64,000 bases of DNA, from contig URJB01000004.1 in assembly GCA_900548145.1 (NCBI GenBank), positions 22,921-86,920 of the forward strand, given 5' to 3'. Below, in pieces: positions 50,349 through 58,990 of this stretch; the stretch's first letter is position 1; each line of letters starts with the position of its first letter. Origin of the DNA: an uncultured Eubacteriales bacterium. GTDB taxonomy: Bacteria; Bacillota; Clostridia; Christensenellales; Aristaeellaceae. The notes below the pieces were generated by a model. The model did no database searches, was not told the origin of the DNA, and worked only from the letters and a program-made list of their open reading frames with translations. Both the position numbers and the translations under genes were made by a program.

Positions 50349-51161
50349 TCAGGGCTTCTTCGTGGGCTTGGGCGTAGTGGTCGGCTTAGGGGATACGCTG
50401 GGCTCCGGCGTAGCGCTCAGACCCAGCAGCTCATCGTAGTCCGCCTGTAACTGTTCGGCAAAGGCCTGCAGTTCTTCGTACTCCGTCACTGCTTCCAGCG
50501 CCTTTTGCTCTGCGGCGGCAGTCTGCTCCTTAGCCAAAGCCAGCGCGGCTTCCGCTTCGTCCTTGGCTTTTGCGGCAGTTTCGGCTTCCAACGTGCTGGC
50601 CTTGGCCTGAGCGATTGCATCCTCGGCCTGCTTTTGAGCCGCTTCCAGTTCCGCCGTCAACTGGGCGTTCGCGCCGGATATGGTTTCATGCTGGGCTTTC
50701 AGCTCCGTCAACGCGGCCTCTGCTTCGGAAAGCCGGGCCGTCAGATCGTCCACCTGTGCTTTCAGTGCCGCTTCCGTCTCGGCAGCTGTTTGGGCGGCGG
50801 CTTCGGCCCGTTCCTCCGCCTCCTTCACCGCTGCCTGAACGGCGGCTTCGGTTTCCTGCTTTGCATCGTCCTTCGCCTGCTGCACGGCGGTTTCCAAGTC
50901 GGCGGCGGCTTTTTCTTCGTTCTCTTTCACGGAGACCTGCAGTGCTTCCAGTTCCGCCGCCTTTGCTTCCGCTTCCGCTTTGCTTTCTTCCAGCTGGGCC
51001 AATGTGTCCTCTAATTGGACGTTCAAGGCGGCCTTTTCCGTCAGGGCGGCGTTTTTGCCGACAAAGCCCACAAACGCCAGCACGACCGCCGCAAGGAAGA
51101 CAATGCAAAGAATCAGGGAAAGAGATTTCTTGGGGGAAGGGGTAAGTTGAACCTTGCTCAT
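50349..51161 (-). CDS. membrane-anchored coiled-coil protein with Pro/Thr-rich tail
   Basis: A 270-residue protein. Residues ~13-36 (SLSLILCIVFLAAVVLAFVGFVG) form one membrane helix with a short basic cytoplasmic N-terminus. Residues ~40-245 are a long Ala/Glu-rich heptad coiled coil with few breaks. The tail (PEPSVSPKPTTTPKPTKKP) is Pro/Thr/Lys-rich as in wall-spanning segments. No enzymatic motif is visible. It might be a spacer or structural protein outside the membrane. AGGAGG precedes the ATG. Its composition makes homology searches unreliable. Confidence 0.75.
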   Translation of the reverse strand: MSKVQLTPSPKKSLSLILCIVFLAAVVLAFVGFVGKNAALTEKAALNVQLEDTLAQLEESKAEAEAKAAELEALQVSVKENEEKAAADLETAVQQAKDDAKQETEAAVQAAVKEAEERAEAAAQTAAETEAALKAQVDDLTARLSEAEAALTELKAQHETISGANAQLTAELEAAQKQAEDAIAQAKASTLEAETAAKAKDEAEAALALAKEQTAAAEQKALEAVTEYEELQAFAEQLQADYDELLGLSATPEPSVSPKPTTTPKPTKKP

Positions 51162-51197
51162 GGAAAGACCTCCTGTTCAGATCAAATGGTTATTTCC

Positions 51198-51206
51198 AGT
51201 ATACCA
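51198..51206 (-). promoter_or_regulatory. extended -10 promoter of the coiled-coil gene
   Basis: On the minus strand TGGTATACT (TG-n-TATACT) lies 37-45 bp before the ATG; a weak TTTCCA is 17 bp upstream. The rest of the gap to 51419 holds no supported gene. Confidence 0.5.
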
Positions 51207-51419
51207 TAATATGCAAATATTGGAAATAAAATGGCTGAAAAATACATTATAAATAATCTTGTTTAAAATGTTCAACAAGGCCATATCTCCAACGGTTCTG
51301 CATATTGCCCAAACGACCCCAGCGTTTATGACGGATGGCATCGGCGTTCTGTGCCTTGTCTCACCTCCCTCTTTTATGGCGATTTTTCGTGCCGCTCCCT
51401 CTCCCTTCCTGGCACACAA

Positions 51420-51448
51420 AAAGACCCATGCACATGGCATGGGTCTTT
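51420..51448 (-). terminator. terminator of secDF
   Basis: Stem AAAGACCCATGC / GCATGGGTCTTT with a 5-base loop lies 16 bp after the secF stop and is followed on the minus strand by TTTG. Confidence 0.85.
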
Positions 51449-51464
51449 GTTTGATGGATCTTCC

Positions 51465-52379
51465 TTACGCGGCCTTCTTCTGGCTCTTGCGGGCAAGACG
51501 GGCGTCTTCCAGCGCGGCCCAGACGTAGCCGTTGATCAGGTTGGCGCTGTACGCACCGGCCAGAATGCCGATGATGATGGGCAGGCTGAACTCCCGGATG
51601 GAAGCAACGCCCAGAATGTACAGGGTCACGATGGTCACCAGCGTGGTCAGCGTAGTGTTGATGGTACGGCCAAGGCTCTCCTTCACGCTCAGCTCCACGA
51701 TCTCGGAGCGGGGCTGACCGGCCAGCGCGGGCTTCTTGTTGTTCTCGCGGATGCGGTCGAAGATCACGATGGTGTTGTTGATGGAGTAACCAACGATGGT
51801 CAGCATGGCGGCGATGAAGGAAGAGTTCATCTGGATCACGTTGCGCAGGATGACCATGAAGCTGATCATGATGAGCACGTCATGCAGCAGACCTGCCACA
51901 GCCGCGACGCCGCTGAACAGGTCGAAACGGAACGCGATGTAGATCAGCATCAGCACGGCGGCGATCAGCACACTGAAAATGGCGTTGCGAACCAGCGTCG
52001 CACCGGCCACCGGGCCCACATAGCTGGCCGTGGCGTTGTCGGTGTCCATGTTGGGATATTTTTCCAGCAGAGTCGTTTCCAGACCATTCTGCAGATTCTG
52101 CACTTCGTCCTCGTCAGACAAGGTAGGAACGCGGATCTGCACGGCGGTGCCTTCGGAGCCGACGGTGGAAACCACGAACTCCTCGATGCCCTGCGCCTTC
52201 AGCGCTTCTTCCACATCGGCCTTATCATAGGTGGAACCCATGTCGTACTGCAGGTTCAGGCCGCCCGCAAAGTCGATGCCATAGTTGATGCCATGGCCGG
52301 TCAGGCTCATGACGACGGCGACCAGCATGATCACGATGGAAATGCAGAGGCAAATTTTCGCACGATTCTGAATTTTCAT
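51465..52379 (-). CDS. secF: protein translocase subunit SecF
   Basis: A 304-residue membrane protein with six helices and one large extracellular domain, as usual for SecF. Diagnostic stretches are GINYGIDFAGGLNLQY after helix 1, VGPVAGATLVRNAIFSVLIAAVLMLIYIAFRFD, and TIVGYSINNTIVIFDRIRENN in helix 4-5. With SecD it uses the proton or sodium motive force to complete protein export through SecYEG. It follows secD with a 1-bp gap. Confidence 0.96.
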   Translation of the reverse strand: MKIQNRAKICLCISIVIMLVAVVMSLTGHGINYGIDFAGGLNLQYDMGSTYDKADVEEALKAQGIEEFVVSTVGSEGTAVQIRVPTLSDEDEVQNLQNGLETTLLEKYPNMDTDNATASYVGPVAGATLVRNAIFSVLIAAVLMLIYIAFRFDLFSGVAAVAGLLHDVLIMISFMVILRNVIQMNSSFIAAMLTIVGYSINNTIVIFDRIRENNKKPALAGQPRSEIVELSVKESLGRTINTTLTTLVTIVTLYILGVASIREFSLPIIIGILAGAYSANLINGYVWAALEDARLARKSQKKAA

Positions 52380-52380
52380 C

Positions 52381-53739
52381 TTACTTCGCCTCCTTCACGG
52401 TTTCGTCCGCAGCGGGCTTTACATTAGCCGCATACAGGGCGGGATTGGACCAGATGCGGGCCACGCGGGTCAGCAGGAAGCGGGTGATCAGGATCGCGGT
52501 CAACATGCTGGCGAGAACGCCCAACAGCAGCGTGGTAGCGAAGCCCTGCACGGAGCCGGTGCCGAAGAACAGCAGCACCACGGCCGCGATGATGGTGGTG
52601 ATATTCGCGTCCACCACGGCGCTCATGGCGTGCTTGAAGCCGATGCGCACGGCGTGGATGGTGGGCCGTCCGGCGCGGACTTCCTCCTTCACGCGCTCGA
52701 AGATGACCACGTTGGCGTCCACGGCCATGCCGATGCCCAGGATCACGCCGGCGATGCCGGGCAGGGTCAGCTGGATGCCGGGAACCACGGCGATGAACAG
52801 GAACAGCAGAATGATGTAGATGCACAGCGCCCAGTCGGCCACCAGACCGGCCAGACGATAGCGGACCAGCATGATCAGCATGACGAGCAGGATGCCGATG
52901 ATGGCGGCCTTCACGCTGGTGCCCAGCGCGTCCACGCCCAGCGTGGCGGAGATGGTATCCAGCTTATCCTGCCGCAGATCCAGCGGCAGCGCGCCGCTCT
53001 GCAGCTGCAGGGCGTAGTTCTGCGCCTGCTCCTCGGTGAAGGAGCCGGTCACCAGCACCTGGCCGCCGTAAATGGCGCTCTGCACGGTGGGACTCATCAG
53101 CACGTTGCCGTCCAGCTGAATGGTGATGGCCTTGCCGATGCTCTTGGCGGTCATATCGCCGAAGATATCCGCGCCTTCCTTGGTCAGCGTGAAGCTGATG
53201 GCGGGCTTGGAGTTTTCATCCTTGGTGGCGTAGGCGGTCTGCAGGGCGCTGCCGTCCATGAAGACGTTGCCGTCGGAGTCCAGGAACTCCAGCTTGGCGG
53301 GAGAGCCGATCAGATCCAGCACGGCGGCGGGATCGGTCACATCGGGGATCTCCACGCGGATGCCGCTGACGCCCACCTTGCTGACGGTGGCTTCCGGATA
53401 GCCCTTCTCGGTCAGACGCTTGGCGATGATATCCATGGTGTTCTGCAGCAGGTAATCGAAGTTGTTGCCTTCCTCCCGCAGCTCGTCGCTCATGGTGGCT
53501 TCGTATTCGACGTACACGCCGCCCTTCAGATCAAGGCCAAGTGCGATGCTCTGAGGCCAGTTGTCCACGTCGGTGGTGGGCAGCCAGGGCAGCAGCTTGT
53601 ACAAGCCGCGGCTATCCAGCCATGTGCCATGCACGCCCAGATAACCCACGGCGATGGTGAGTACCAGTACCACGCACAGAGCCAGAATGGCCGAAGCCTT
53701 CCTGCTCATTTTGGCGTGGCGACGATTGTTGACTTTCAT
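52381..53739 (-). CDS. secD: protein translocase subunit SecD
   Basis: A 452-residue protein with an N-terminal helix, the typical ALGLDLKGGVYVEYEA strand, a large extracellular P1 domain and a C-terminal helix bundle containing LPGIAGVILGIGMAVDANVVIFERVKEEVRAG, which carries the conserved Asp of the ion path. Both SecD and SecF are intact and separate. GGAAGG lies upstream of the ATG. The gene order secD-secF is the standard arrangement. Confidence 0.96.
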   Translation of the reverse strand: MKVNNRRHAKMSRKASAILALCVVLVLTIAVGYLGVHGTWLDSRGLYKLLPWLPTTDVDNWPQSIALGLDLKGGVYVEYEATMSDELREEGNNFDYLLQNTMDIIAKRLTEKGYPEATVSKVGVSGIRVEIPDVTDPAAVLDLIGSPAKLEFLDSDGNVFMDGSALQTAYATKDENSKPAISFTLTKEGADIFGDMTAKSIGKAITIQLDGNVLMSPTVQSAIYGGQVLVTGSFTEEQAQNYALQLQSGALPLDLRQDKLDTISATLGVDALGTSVKAAIIGILLVMLIMLVRYRLAGLVADWALCIYIILLFLFIAVVPGIQLTLPGIAGVILGIGMAVDANVVIFERVKEEVRAGRPTIHAVRIGFKHAMSAVVDANITTIIAAVVLLFFGTGSVQGFATTLLLGVLASMLTAILITRFLLTRVARIWSNPALYAANVKPAADETVKEAK

Positions 53740-53820
53740 TGTTTGTCAACCATCCTTCCGTCCGTATTTTGTTTTTTATGATTTTATTTTCCGCAGCCGC
53801 GGAAAGAAAATCCGGGAAGA

Positions 53821-54159
53821 TCAGCCGCAGGCGACGTCCTGCCGGAACAATAAATACGCTTCATCCAGATAACGGCCCCGGCGCAGCACGCAGCCGTTGG
53901 AGTCCCGGCTCAAAACCAGACGGGGCAGCAGGCACAGCGGTGCGCAGAAAAACAGCGCCGCCAGCATCCAAAACCAGCGGGACGCACTGTCCCCCGCATC
54001 TGCCCACACCGGCAGCGCGCAGGCGCTCATCTCAAGGCCGGTCAGGGGCAGATTTTCCGGGAGAACCGTTTCCGTTTCGGGCGCAACGACCAGCGCACTC
54101 AAAAGCAGCAGAAAAAGGCCGCACAGTAGCGCTATCAGCAGCATTTTGCCAAACTTCAT
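53821..54159 (-). CDS. small membrane protein, unknown function
   Basis: A 112-residue protein; GGAAGGAGGGG selects ATG at 54159 over an upstream in-frame start. Two hydrophobic segments (KMLLIALLCGLFLLLLSALVVA and WFWMLAALFFCAPLCLLPRLVL) flank an extracellular loop with two Cys-bearing turns, and a cytoplasmic tail ends RYLDEAYLLFRQDVACG. I recognise no family. It stands alone between secD and the L,D-transpeptidase on the same strand. Confidence 0.6.
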   Translation of the reverse strand: MKFGKMLLIALLCGLFLLLLSALVVAPETETVLPENLPLTGLEMSACALPVWADAGDSASRWFWMLAALFFCAPLCLLPRLVLSRDSNGCVLRRGRYLDEAYLLFRQDVACG

Positions 54160-54286
54160 ACGGCCTTCCCCTCCTTCCGGCATATGGACGTTCCGCTTTC
54201 GCATGGGTCTATTATAGTGTGTGAATCGTTTTCCGTCAAGGGAAGAAAAAGGGAAAGGCCGCGCCACAGCAGCCATTCCCCCACCG

Positions 54287-55435
54287 TTAATAGATTTTCA
54301 CCGTCAGACCTTCGTCCGCTTCATATTCCTTGTTGATCGTCTCGATCTCCTCCGGGCGAAGCGCCGGAGTGCAATAGTCGCACCGCACCAGTTTGGAGAA
54401 GGGTTCCTCCAACAGCTGGGCGTAGGAAAACGCCGTCAGGGGCAGATACTCGTCCTTCACGCCGGTGCAGGTGGCGGCGGAGTGGTAGCTCTTTCCGCCG
54501 TTGGGATTGTAGTAAAGCTGCAGATCGTCCTCCGGCAGCGGAATCTGCCGCCCGTGCCAGTCCTCCCACAGCACCAGCCGGGTGCCCATACGGCTGCGCA
54601 GGGTGTTCCAGATCCACTGCATGTTCACGCCGTTGGGCGTTTTGCGGCGCTGCACCCGGATGCAGCCGTGGCTGGCCCGCTTGCCCAGCTCCTTTTCGCA
54701 GTAATTGTAATCCCGGCGGCCATCCTTTTTGTTGGTCAGATAGGGCACTTCGTGCAGCAGATCGCCGTTGTTGAAGCGCATTCCATAGCCGCAGGTCATG
54801 TTGCCCGAGGGAAAATCCCCCACCGGGCTGACGATCATAAACTCGCCGGAACGGGTCTCATTGTAGGGCTGCTTGTCGTTGGGCAGGCCCGTGGAGACCA
54901 ATAGTGTGTCCATCAATTCGCCGTCATGGAACAGATACAGACGCTGGGTCAGCTTGTCGATCACGATGCCGTATTCCGGCTGAACCTCCTTCTCCACCAG
55001 TAGTTCCGTGCGGATATACCCGCTGACCAGCTGGTTCCATAATTTCAGCTTGCTGTCATGAAAGGAGCTGGAATAGCACTCCACATAGCTCCAGCCATTT
55101 TCCAGCGTTTCCAGCACATGCACGCCCTGCGACGCGCCCGTGACCTCTCCGACCCGCTCCGCGCCTTCCTCAGGCTCGGCCAGCAGGTAAAACGTGTCCT
55201 TCTGTCCGCCGTCGATCACCGTGATAGGGCTTTGCAGCATGGCCCAAACCGCTTCCGTGTCCCGGATGTCCATGGGCGTTTCCCAGTAGCAGTTTTCCTT
55301 GCCGCATACGCCCTGACCGGGCTGGTAGGTCTTCGCCTCCGCGCTCGACAGATCGAACCCGCCCAGCGCCAGCAGCATGGCTGCCATTCCCGAAAGCCGC
55401 CGGATCTTTTTCTGTTTTTTCGGCTGTATATGCAA
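54287..55435 (-). CDS. L,D-transpeptidase (YkuD) with SH3-like domain
   Basis: A 382-residue protein. The start appears to be TTG at 55435, with GAAGGGAG upstream; an internal ATG 16 codons later is an alternative. A signal or anchor segment is followed by an SH3-like region (~70-140) and the YkuD domain with QRLYLFHDGELMDTLLVSTGL, GYGMRFNNGDLLHEVPY and the catalytic loop SHGCIRV (His256, Cys258). The domain makes 3-3 peptidoglycan cross-links or attaches proteins to the wall. The C-terminal ~70 residues carry YHSAATC...VRCDYCTP, probably a small zinc site. Located outside the membrane. Confidence 0.88.
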   Translation of the reverse strand: MHIQPKKQKKIRRLSGMAAMLLALGGFDLSSAEAKTYQPGQGVCGKENCYWETPMDIRDTEAVWAMLQSPITVIDGGQKDTFYLLAEPEEGAERVGEVTGASQGVHVLETLENGWSYVECYSSSFHDSKLKLWNQLVSGYIRTELLVEKEVQPEYGIVIDKLTQRLYLFHDGELMDTLLVSTGLPNDKQPYNETRSGEFMIVSPVGDFPSGNMTCGYGMRFNNGDLLHEVPYLTNKKDGRRDYNYCEKELGKRASHGCIRVQRRKTPNGVNMQWIWNTLRSRMGTRLVLWEDWHGRQIPLPEDDLQLYYNPNGGKSYHSAATCTGVKDEYLPLTAFSYAQLLEEPFSKLVRCDYCTPALRPEEIETINKEYEADEGLTVKIY

Positions 55436-55591
55436 CCTTTTCCGCTCCCTTCGCGGCGCAGAAAACGCCGCTTTTCCATATGCTTTTCTTCAAACAAACG
55501 GGAGACTGCCGCCGTTTCATCCCGTCTTTTCCGAATTTTACCAGAGAAAACCGCTTCTGACAATCTCTTTCTCCCACGTTCTAAATCCTTC

Positions 55592-55640
55592 TTGACTTTT
55601 GTCCGAAATCGTACTAAAATCCTTCGGTACGATTTCGGAC
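55592..55640 (+). promoter_or_regulatory. MarR operator overlapping the marR-MATE promoter
   Basis: TTGACT (55592-55597), 17-bp spacer, TAAAAT (55615-55620). A perfect 14-bp inverted repeat GTCCGAAATCGTAC (55601-55614) / GTACGATTTCGGAC (55627-55640) fills the spacer and the region after the -10. A MarR dimer bound here would block polymerase. The gene starts 16 bp downstream. Confidence 0.88.
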
Positions 55641-55656
55641 GAAAGGAGGTTGCCGA

Positions 55657-56094
55657 GTGAAAAACACGCTTTCTCCAGCGCTGCGGCGTTCCAATTATCT
55701 CCACAGTGAAACGGATGCCGCCTATCACGAACTATGCCTGAAACTTGGCATTTCCGACAGTGCCATGAACCTGCTCTACATTCTCTGTGAGCAGGGGGAT
55801 CCCTGCCCGCTGCAGCTGGTCTATCGCTTTGCTTTTTCCAGTAAGCAGACCGTTCATTCTGCCCTTCGCAAGTTGGAATCGGAGGGCGTTCTCCGATTGG
55901 AAGGCGACGGCCCGCGGAACAAGCTGGTCTGCCTGACCGAGAAGGGCCGGGCGCTGGCCGCGCGAACCGCCCTTCGCATGATCCAGGCTGAGGACGCGGT
56001 CTTCGCTTCCTGGCCAGAGGAAGACGTCGCCCAATATCTGGCGCTGTCCGAGCGCTATCTGACCGCCCTGCGGGAGCAGGTTCGGCAACTGTAA
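55657..56094 (+). CDS. MarR-family transcriptional regulator
   Basis: A 145-residue regulator with a GTG start after AAAGGAGG. The winged helix is visible: CPLQLVYRFAFSSKQTVHSALRKLESEGVLRLEGDGPRNKLVCLTEKGRALA (residues ~48-100), with the wing Asp-Gly. The flanking helices form the dimer. MarR proteins respond to phenolic or other small toxic compounds. It is followed 18 bp later by a MATE pump and preceded by an exact inverted repeat, so it most likely represses itself and the pump. Confidence 0.9.
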   Translation: MKNTLSPALRRSNYLHSETDAAYHELCLKLGISDSAMNLLYILCEQGDPCPLQLVYRFAFSSKQTVHSALRKLESEGVLRLEGDGPRNKLVCLTEKGRALAARTALRMIQAEDAVFASWPEEDVAQYLALSERYLTALREQVRQL

Positions 56095-56112
56095 AAACGG
56101 AGGTTTCCTATA

Positions 56113-57444
56113 ATGCAAGCCATTCAATTATCCGATCACTTTACCCGGAAGCGCCTGCTGCGCTTTTCCCTGCCCTCCATCGTCATGATGGTGTTCACGT
56201 CCATCTACGGCGTGGTGGACGGATATTTCGTTTCCAATTATACGGGCAAAACGCCCTTCGCCGCCGTGAATCTAATAATGCCCTTTCTGATGATTCTGGG
56301 CGGCGTGGGTTTCATGTTCGGCACGGGCGGCGGCGCGTTGATCGCCAAAACCATGGGCGAGGGCAAGGCGGAAAAAGCGGACAAGCTTTTTTCCATGACC
56401 GTCTTCGCCTCCATTCTCTGCGGTCTGGTGCTGACCGCCGTGGGGCTGCTGTTTCTGCGGCCCTTCGCCCGGCTGATGGGCGCGGAGGGCGAGCTGCTGG
56501 AAAACAGCCTGCTGTACGGCACCATCAATCTGATCGCCCTGCCCTTCTACATTCTGCAATATGAGTTTCAGTGTCTGTTCGCCACGGCGGAAAAACCCAA
56601 GCTGGGCCTGCATGTGACCGTTGCGTCAGGCGTGGCCAATATGGTGCTGGACTGGCTGCTGGTAGCGGTTCTTCCCTTCGGACTGGCCGGAGCGGCGGCG
56701 GCTACGGCCGCCAGCCAGTTCATCGGCGGCGTGTTCCCGCTTGTCTATTTCGCCCGGAAAAATTCCAGCCGTCTGCGCCTGACCCGCTGCCGTCTGGAGC
56801 TTCGCCCGCTGGGCCGTATCTGCGCCAACGGTTCCTCCGAGCTGATGAGCAATATCTCCATGTCGCTGGTCAGTATGCTGTACAATGTCCAGCTGATGCA
56901 GTACGCCGGAGAGGACGGCATTGCCGCCTATGGCGTACTGATGTACGTCAGCATGATCTTTCAGGCCATCTTCATCGGCTATTCCGTGGGTACCGCGCCT
57001 ATCGTCAGCTACCACTACGGTGCGCAGAACCGGGAAGAACTCAAGAGCCTGCTGCGGAAAGCCATCTTTATTGTGGCGATTGCCGCGCTGTGCATGTTCG
57101 CCGCAGGGGAACTTCTTGCCGCTCCCCTTTCCCGCCTGTTCGTGGCCTATGACGAAGAACTGCTGCAAATGACCACCCATGCCTTCGCCATTTTCTCCTT
57201 CTCATTCCTGTTCTCCGGCTTTGCCATCAACAGCTCGTCCTTCTTTACCGCGCTGAACGACGGCCTGACCTCCGCCCTGATTTCCTTCCTGCGTACACTG
57301 GTGTTTCAGGTGGCGGCCGTACTGCTCTTTCCCCTGCTGTGGGGGTTGGACGGCATCTGGTTCTCCATCGTGGCGGCGGAGATCATGGCCGTGCTGGCCA
57401 CCATCTTCTTCCTGCTGAAAAAGCAGAAGAAATACGGCTATTGA
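56113..57444 (+). CDS. MATE-family multidrug efflux transporter
   Basis: A 443-residue membrane protein; GGAGG precedes ATG. It shows the 12-helix two-bundle MATE pattern: KRLLRFSLPSIVMMVFTSIYGVVDGYFVSNYTG in helix 1 with the usual Asp-Gly-x-Phe, GTGGGALIAKTMGEG, IGYSVGTAPIVSYHYGAQN in the second bundle, and the C-terminal helices up to FFLLKKQKKYGY. MATE pumps expel drugs or metabolites in exchange for Na+ or H+. Regulated with MarR. Confidence 0.92.
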   Translation: MQAIQLSDHFTRKRLLRFSLPSIVMMVFTSIYGVVDGYFVSNYTGKTPFAAVNLIMPFLMILGGVGFMFGTGGGALIAKTMGEGKAEKADKLFSMTVFASILCGLVLTAVGLLFLRPFARLMGAEGELLENSLLYGTINLIALPFYILQYEFQCLFATAEKPKLGLHVTVASGVANMVLDWLLVAVLPFGLAGAAAATAASQFIGGVFPLVYFARKNSSRLRLTRCRLELRPLGRICANGSSELMSNISMSLVSMLYNVQLMQYAGEDGIAAYGVLMYVSMIFQAIFIGYSVGTAPIVSYHYGAQNREELKSLLRKAIFIVAIAALCMFAAGELLAAPLSRLFVAYDEELLQMTTHAFAIFSFSFLFSGFAINSSSFFTALNDGLTSALISFLRTLVFQVAAVLLFPLLWGLDGIWFSIVAAEIMAVLATIFFLLKKQKKYGY

Positions 57445-57459
57445 TCCTCCTATTCAAAA

Positions 57460-57497
57460 GCGGCGGCTTCCCTTCTTCGTGAAGCCGCCGCATTTTT
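57460..57497 (+). terminator. terminator of the MATE operon
   Basis: An 11-bp stem GCGGCGGCTTC / GAAGCCGCCGC with a 10-base loop, followed by ATTTTTC. Confidence 0.88.
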
Positions 57498-57519
57498 CAG
57501 TTTTTTCCATTCCATTTTG

Positions 57520-57556
57520 AAAGACCGGCGTGTAACGAAAACACGCCGGTCTTTTT
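57520..57556. terminator. second hairpin terminator
   Basis: A 14-bp stem AAAGACCGGCGTGT / ACACGCCGGTCTTT with a 7-base loop, followed by TT; A-runs on the other side make it usable in both directions. Confidence 0.8.
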
Positions 57557-57567
57557 AAGCAAGCCAT

Positions 57568-57739
57568 GAGGCCCTCCGCCGAATGGCGGCCTTTTCTCTT
57601 ATTCCCAGATAGAACCACGCCAAACCCGCGAGCCGCGAGGCCCTCCGCCGAGCGGCGGTAAAACGCAGCCAACTTTCCTGTCGTCCGAGTACCCTGCGCG
57701 CCTGCGGCGCGCAGTCCGGGGTGCAGGGCCCCGCCCTGC
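57568..57739. repeat. intergenic cluster of GC-rich hairpins and a duplicated unit
   Basis: A 22-bp unit beginning GAGGCCCTCCGCCGA occurs at 57568-57589 and 57637-57658 with two differences; each contains a small CCGCC/GGCGG hairpin. Then follow CTGCGCG...CGCGCAG (57694-57714) and GCAGGGC-CCC-GCCCTGC (57723-57739), the last ending 5 bp from the lepB stop. No gene is supported here. Confidence 0.65.
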
Positions 57740-57743
57740 CTGC

Positions 57744-58376
57744 CTAGTTGATGGAGCGGGCGTCGCTGAAGGGATAGACCACGTATCGGACGTGACCGAT
57801 GATCATGTCCCGGGTAATAGCTTCAGGCACACCGTTGGTCAGGTTGCGGCAGTCGTGGCTGTTGTCGCGGTTGTCGCCGCAGACAAAATACTCGTTCTCA
57901 CCCAGCGTAATAGGTAACATGCTGAAACCGTTCTGGTTCCGGGACGGCGTCAGATAGGGTTCGTCCACCACTTCCCCGTTGCGGATCAGCACATTATCCA
58001 CAAACATCAGTGTGTCGCCGGGAACGCCCACGACCCGCTTGACAAAATTCGTGTCGCCCCGGCCCGGATAATGGCAGATGACCACGTCGCCGGGCTGGGG
58101 ATCCCCCGTCAGATATTCTGGCTTGGTCACGAACATGATCTCGCCGTTGGCCAGCGTGTCGTCCATGCTGTGGCCGTCCACCCGTACCGGCTCAAAGAGG
58201 AAGGTGCGGATGACCAAAGCGATAATGACCGCCGCGCCCAGCGTCAGGATCCAGCTCAAAATTTCCTTTTTGACATTCACAGGCTTCTTTTCCTTGCCTT
58301 TTTTCGTTTCTTCCGCAGGCTGCAGGTTTTGTTCTTCCGCCGCCTGAACGTTTTCCGCTGCATTGTCCGTCTGCAT
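57744..58376 (-). CDS. lepB: type I signal peptidase
   Basis: A 210-residue enzyme; GAAGGAGG selects ATG at 58376. An acidic, Gln/Lys-rich cytoplasmic segment of ~36 residues leads to one membrane helix (ILSWILTLGAAVIIALVIRTFLF). The catalytic domain follows: Ser70 in GHSMDDTL, Lys113 in NFVKRVVGVPGD, and the GDNRDNSHDCRN region (the common D-S-R is D-C-R). It removes signal peptides from secreted proteins at the outer face of the membrane. It overlaps the DUF951 stop (TAATG). Confidence 0.93.
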   Translation of the reverse strand: MQTDNAAENVQAAEEQNLQPAEETKKGKEKKPVNVKKEILSWILTLGAAVIIALVIRTFLFEPVRVDGHSMDDTLANGEIMFVTKPEYLTGDPQPGDVVICHYPGRGDTNFVKRVVGVPGDTLMFVDNVLIRNGEVVDEPYLTPSRNQNGFSMLPITLGENEYFVCGDNRDNSHDCRNLTNGVPEAITRDMIIGHVRYVVYPFSDARSIN

Positions 58377-58621
58377 TACCGTGTTCCTCCTTCGAATTGC
58401 CCGGCCATCTGCCGCAGTGTTTCCGCCTCCGGCACCGGCCCCTGCTCCAGTATTTTCTTGCGGCGCTTCACAAATTCCGGCCGTTCCATCATAACGACGC
58501 GTCCGCAGCCAAGGCATTTGATTTTGATGTCCGCGCCAATGCGGATCACCTGCCAGCGGTCGCTGCCGCAGGGATGGGCCTTGCGCGTCTGAATGACGTC
58601 GCCCAGACGAATTTCTTCCAC
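58376..58621 (-). CDS. DUF951 family protein
   Basis: An 81-residue cytoplasmic protein with a GTG start after GGAGGTG. The first ~62 residues are the compact DUF951 domain (GDVIQTRKAHPCGSDRWQVIRIGADIKIKCLGCGRVVMMER), with a C-x-x-C knuckle and conserved HPCG; the last ~20 are helical. Small widespread Bacillota family of unknown function, proposed to bind nucleic acid on fold grounds. It is coupled to lepB; in other Clostridia it is often near genes for chromosome or envelope functions. Confidence 0.88.
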   Translation of the reverse strand: MEEIRLGDVIQTRKAHPCGSDRWQVIRIGADIKIKCLGCGRVVMMERPEFVKRRKKILEQGPVPEAETLRQMAGQFEGGTR

Positions 58622-58778
58622 GCTGTACGCACCTCCGGCATGATGATGAAAGAATTATACAACCTGACCGGCAAAGTTTCAACCCACCCGCCCCGGCAAA
58701 GCTTGGGCCCGGTGTGAATATTTGGTGAACTTTGCCGTGAACGAAAGATGAATTTTCGCTTTCAGCACCCCTGCGGGG

Positions 58779-58808
58779 TTGCTACAGGGAAAAACATTAT
58801 GCTATACT
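58779..58808 (+). promoter_or_regulatory. promoter of the 38-residue membrane protein gene
   Basis: TTGCTA (58779-58784), 18-bp spacer, TATACT (58803-58808), 32 bp before the ATG. Confidence 0.65.
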
Positions 58809-58840
58809 GACCCTAACGCATTGCAAGGAGGTCGTTTGAT

Positions 58841-58957
58841 ATGGCAAGTTCCCGGAGTAAAAAGGCGCAGCGGAATACCATTCTGGTGCGGGTGATCTGC
58901 ATCACGCTGGCCGCTCTGATGATCCTTTCCGTCGCCGCCGCCGCGCTGTGGCGGTAA
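58841..58957 (+). CDS. 38-residue membrane protein
   Basis: A small gene with AAGGAGG 9 bp before ATG at 58841, its own promoter and a terminator after it. The sequence is a basic N-terminus (MASSRSKKAQRN) and one membrane helix (ILVRVICITLAALMILSVAAAALW). Not long enough for domain assignment. The complete transcription unit around it supports a real gene; function unknown. Confidence 0.75.
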   Translation: MASSRSKKAQRNTILVRVICITLAALMILSVAAAALWR

Positions 58958-58990
58958 ACAGCCTCTTTTCCGATTTTTTCAGATTGTCAC

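Noticed and set aside
51177..51440. An 87-codon minus-strand frame between secF and the coiled-coil gene
   Set aside because: It contains the secDF terminator sequence at its beginning, lacks a ribosome site and shows no family pattern.
57568..57739. A CRISPR array in the repeated GC-rich units
   Set aside because: There are only two similar units with unequal surroundings, no regular spacers and no cas genes in the window.
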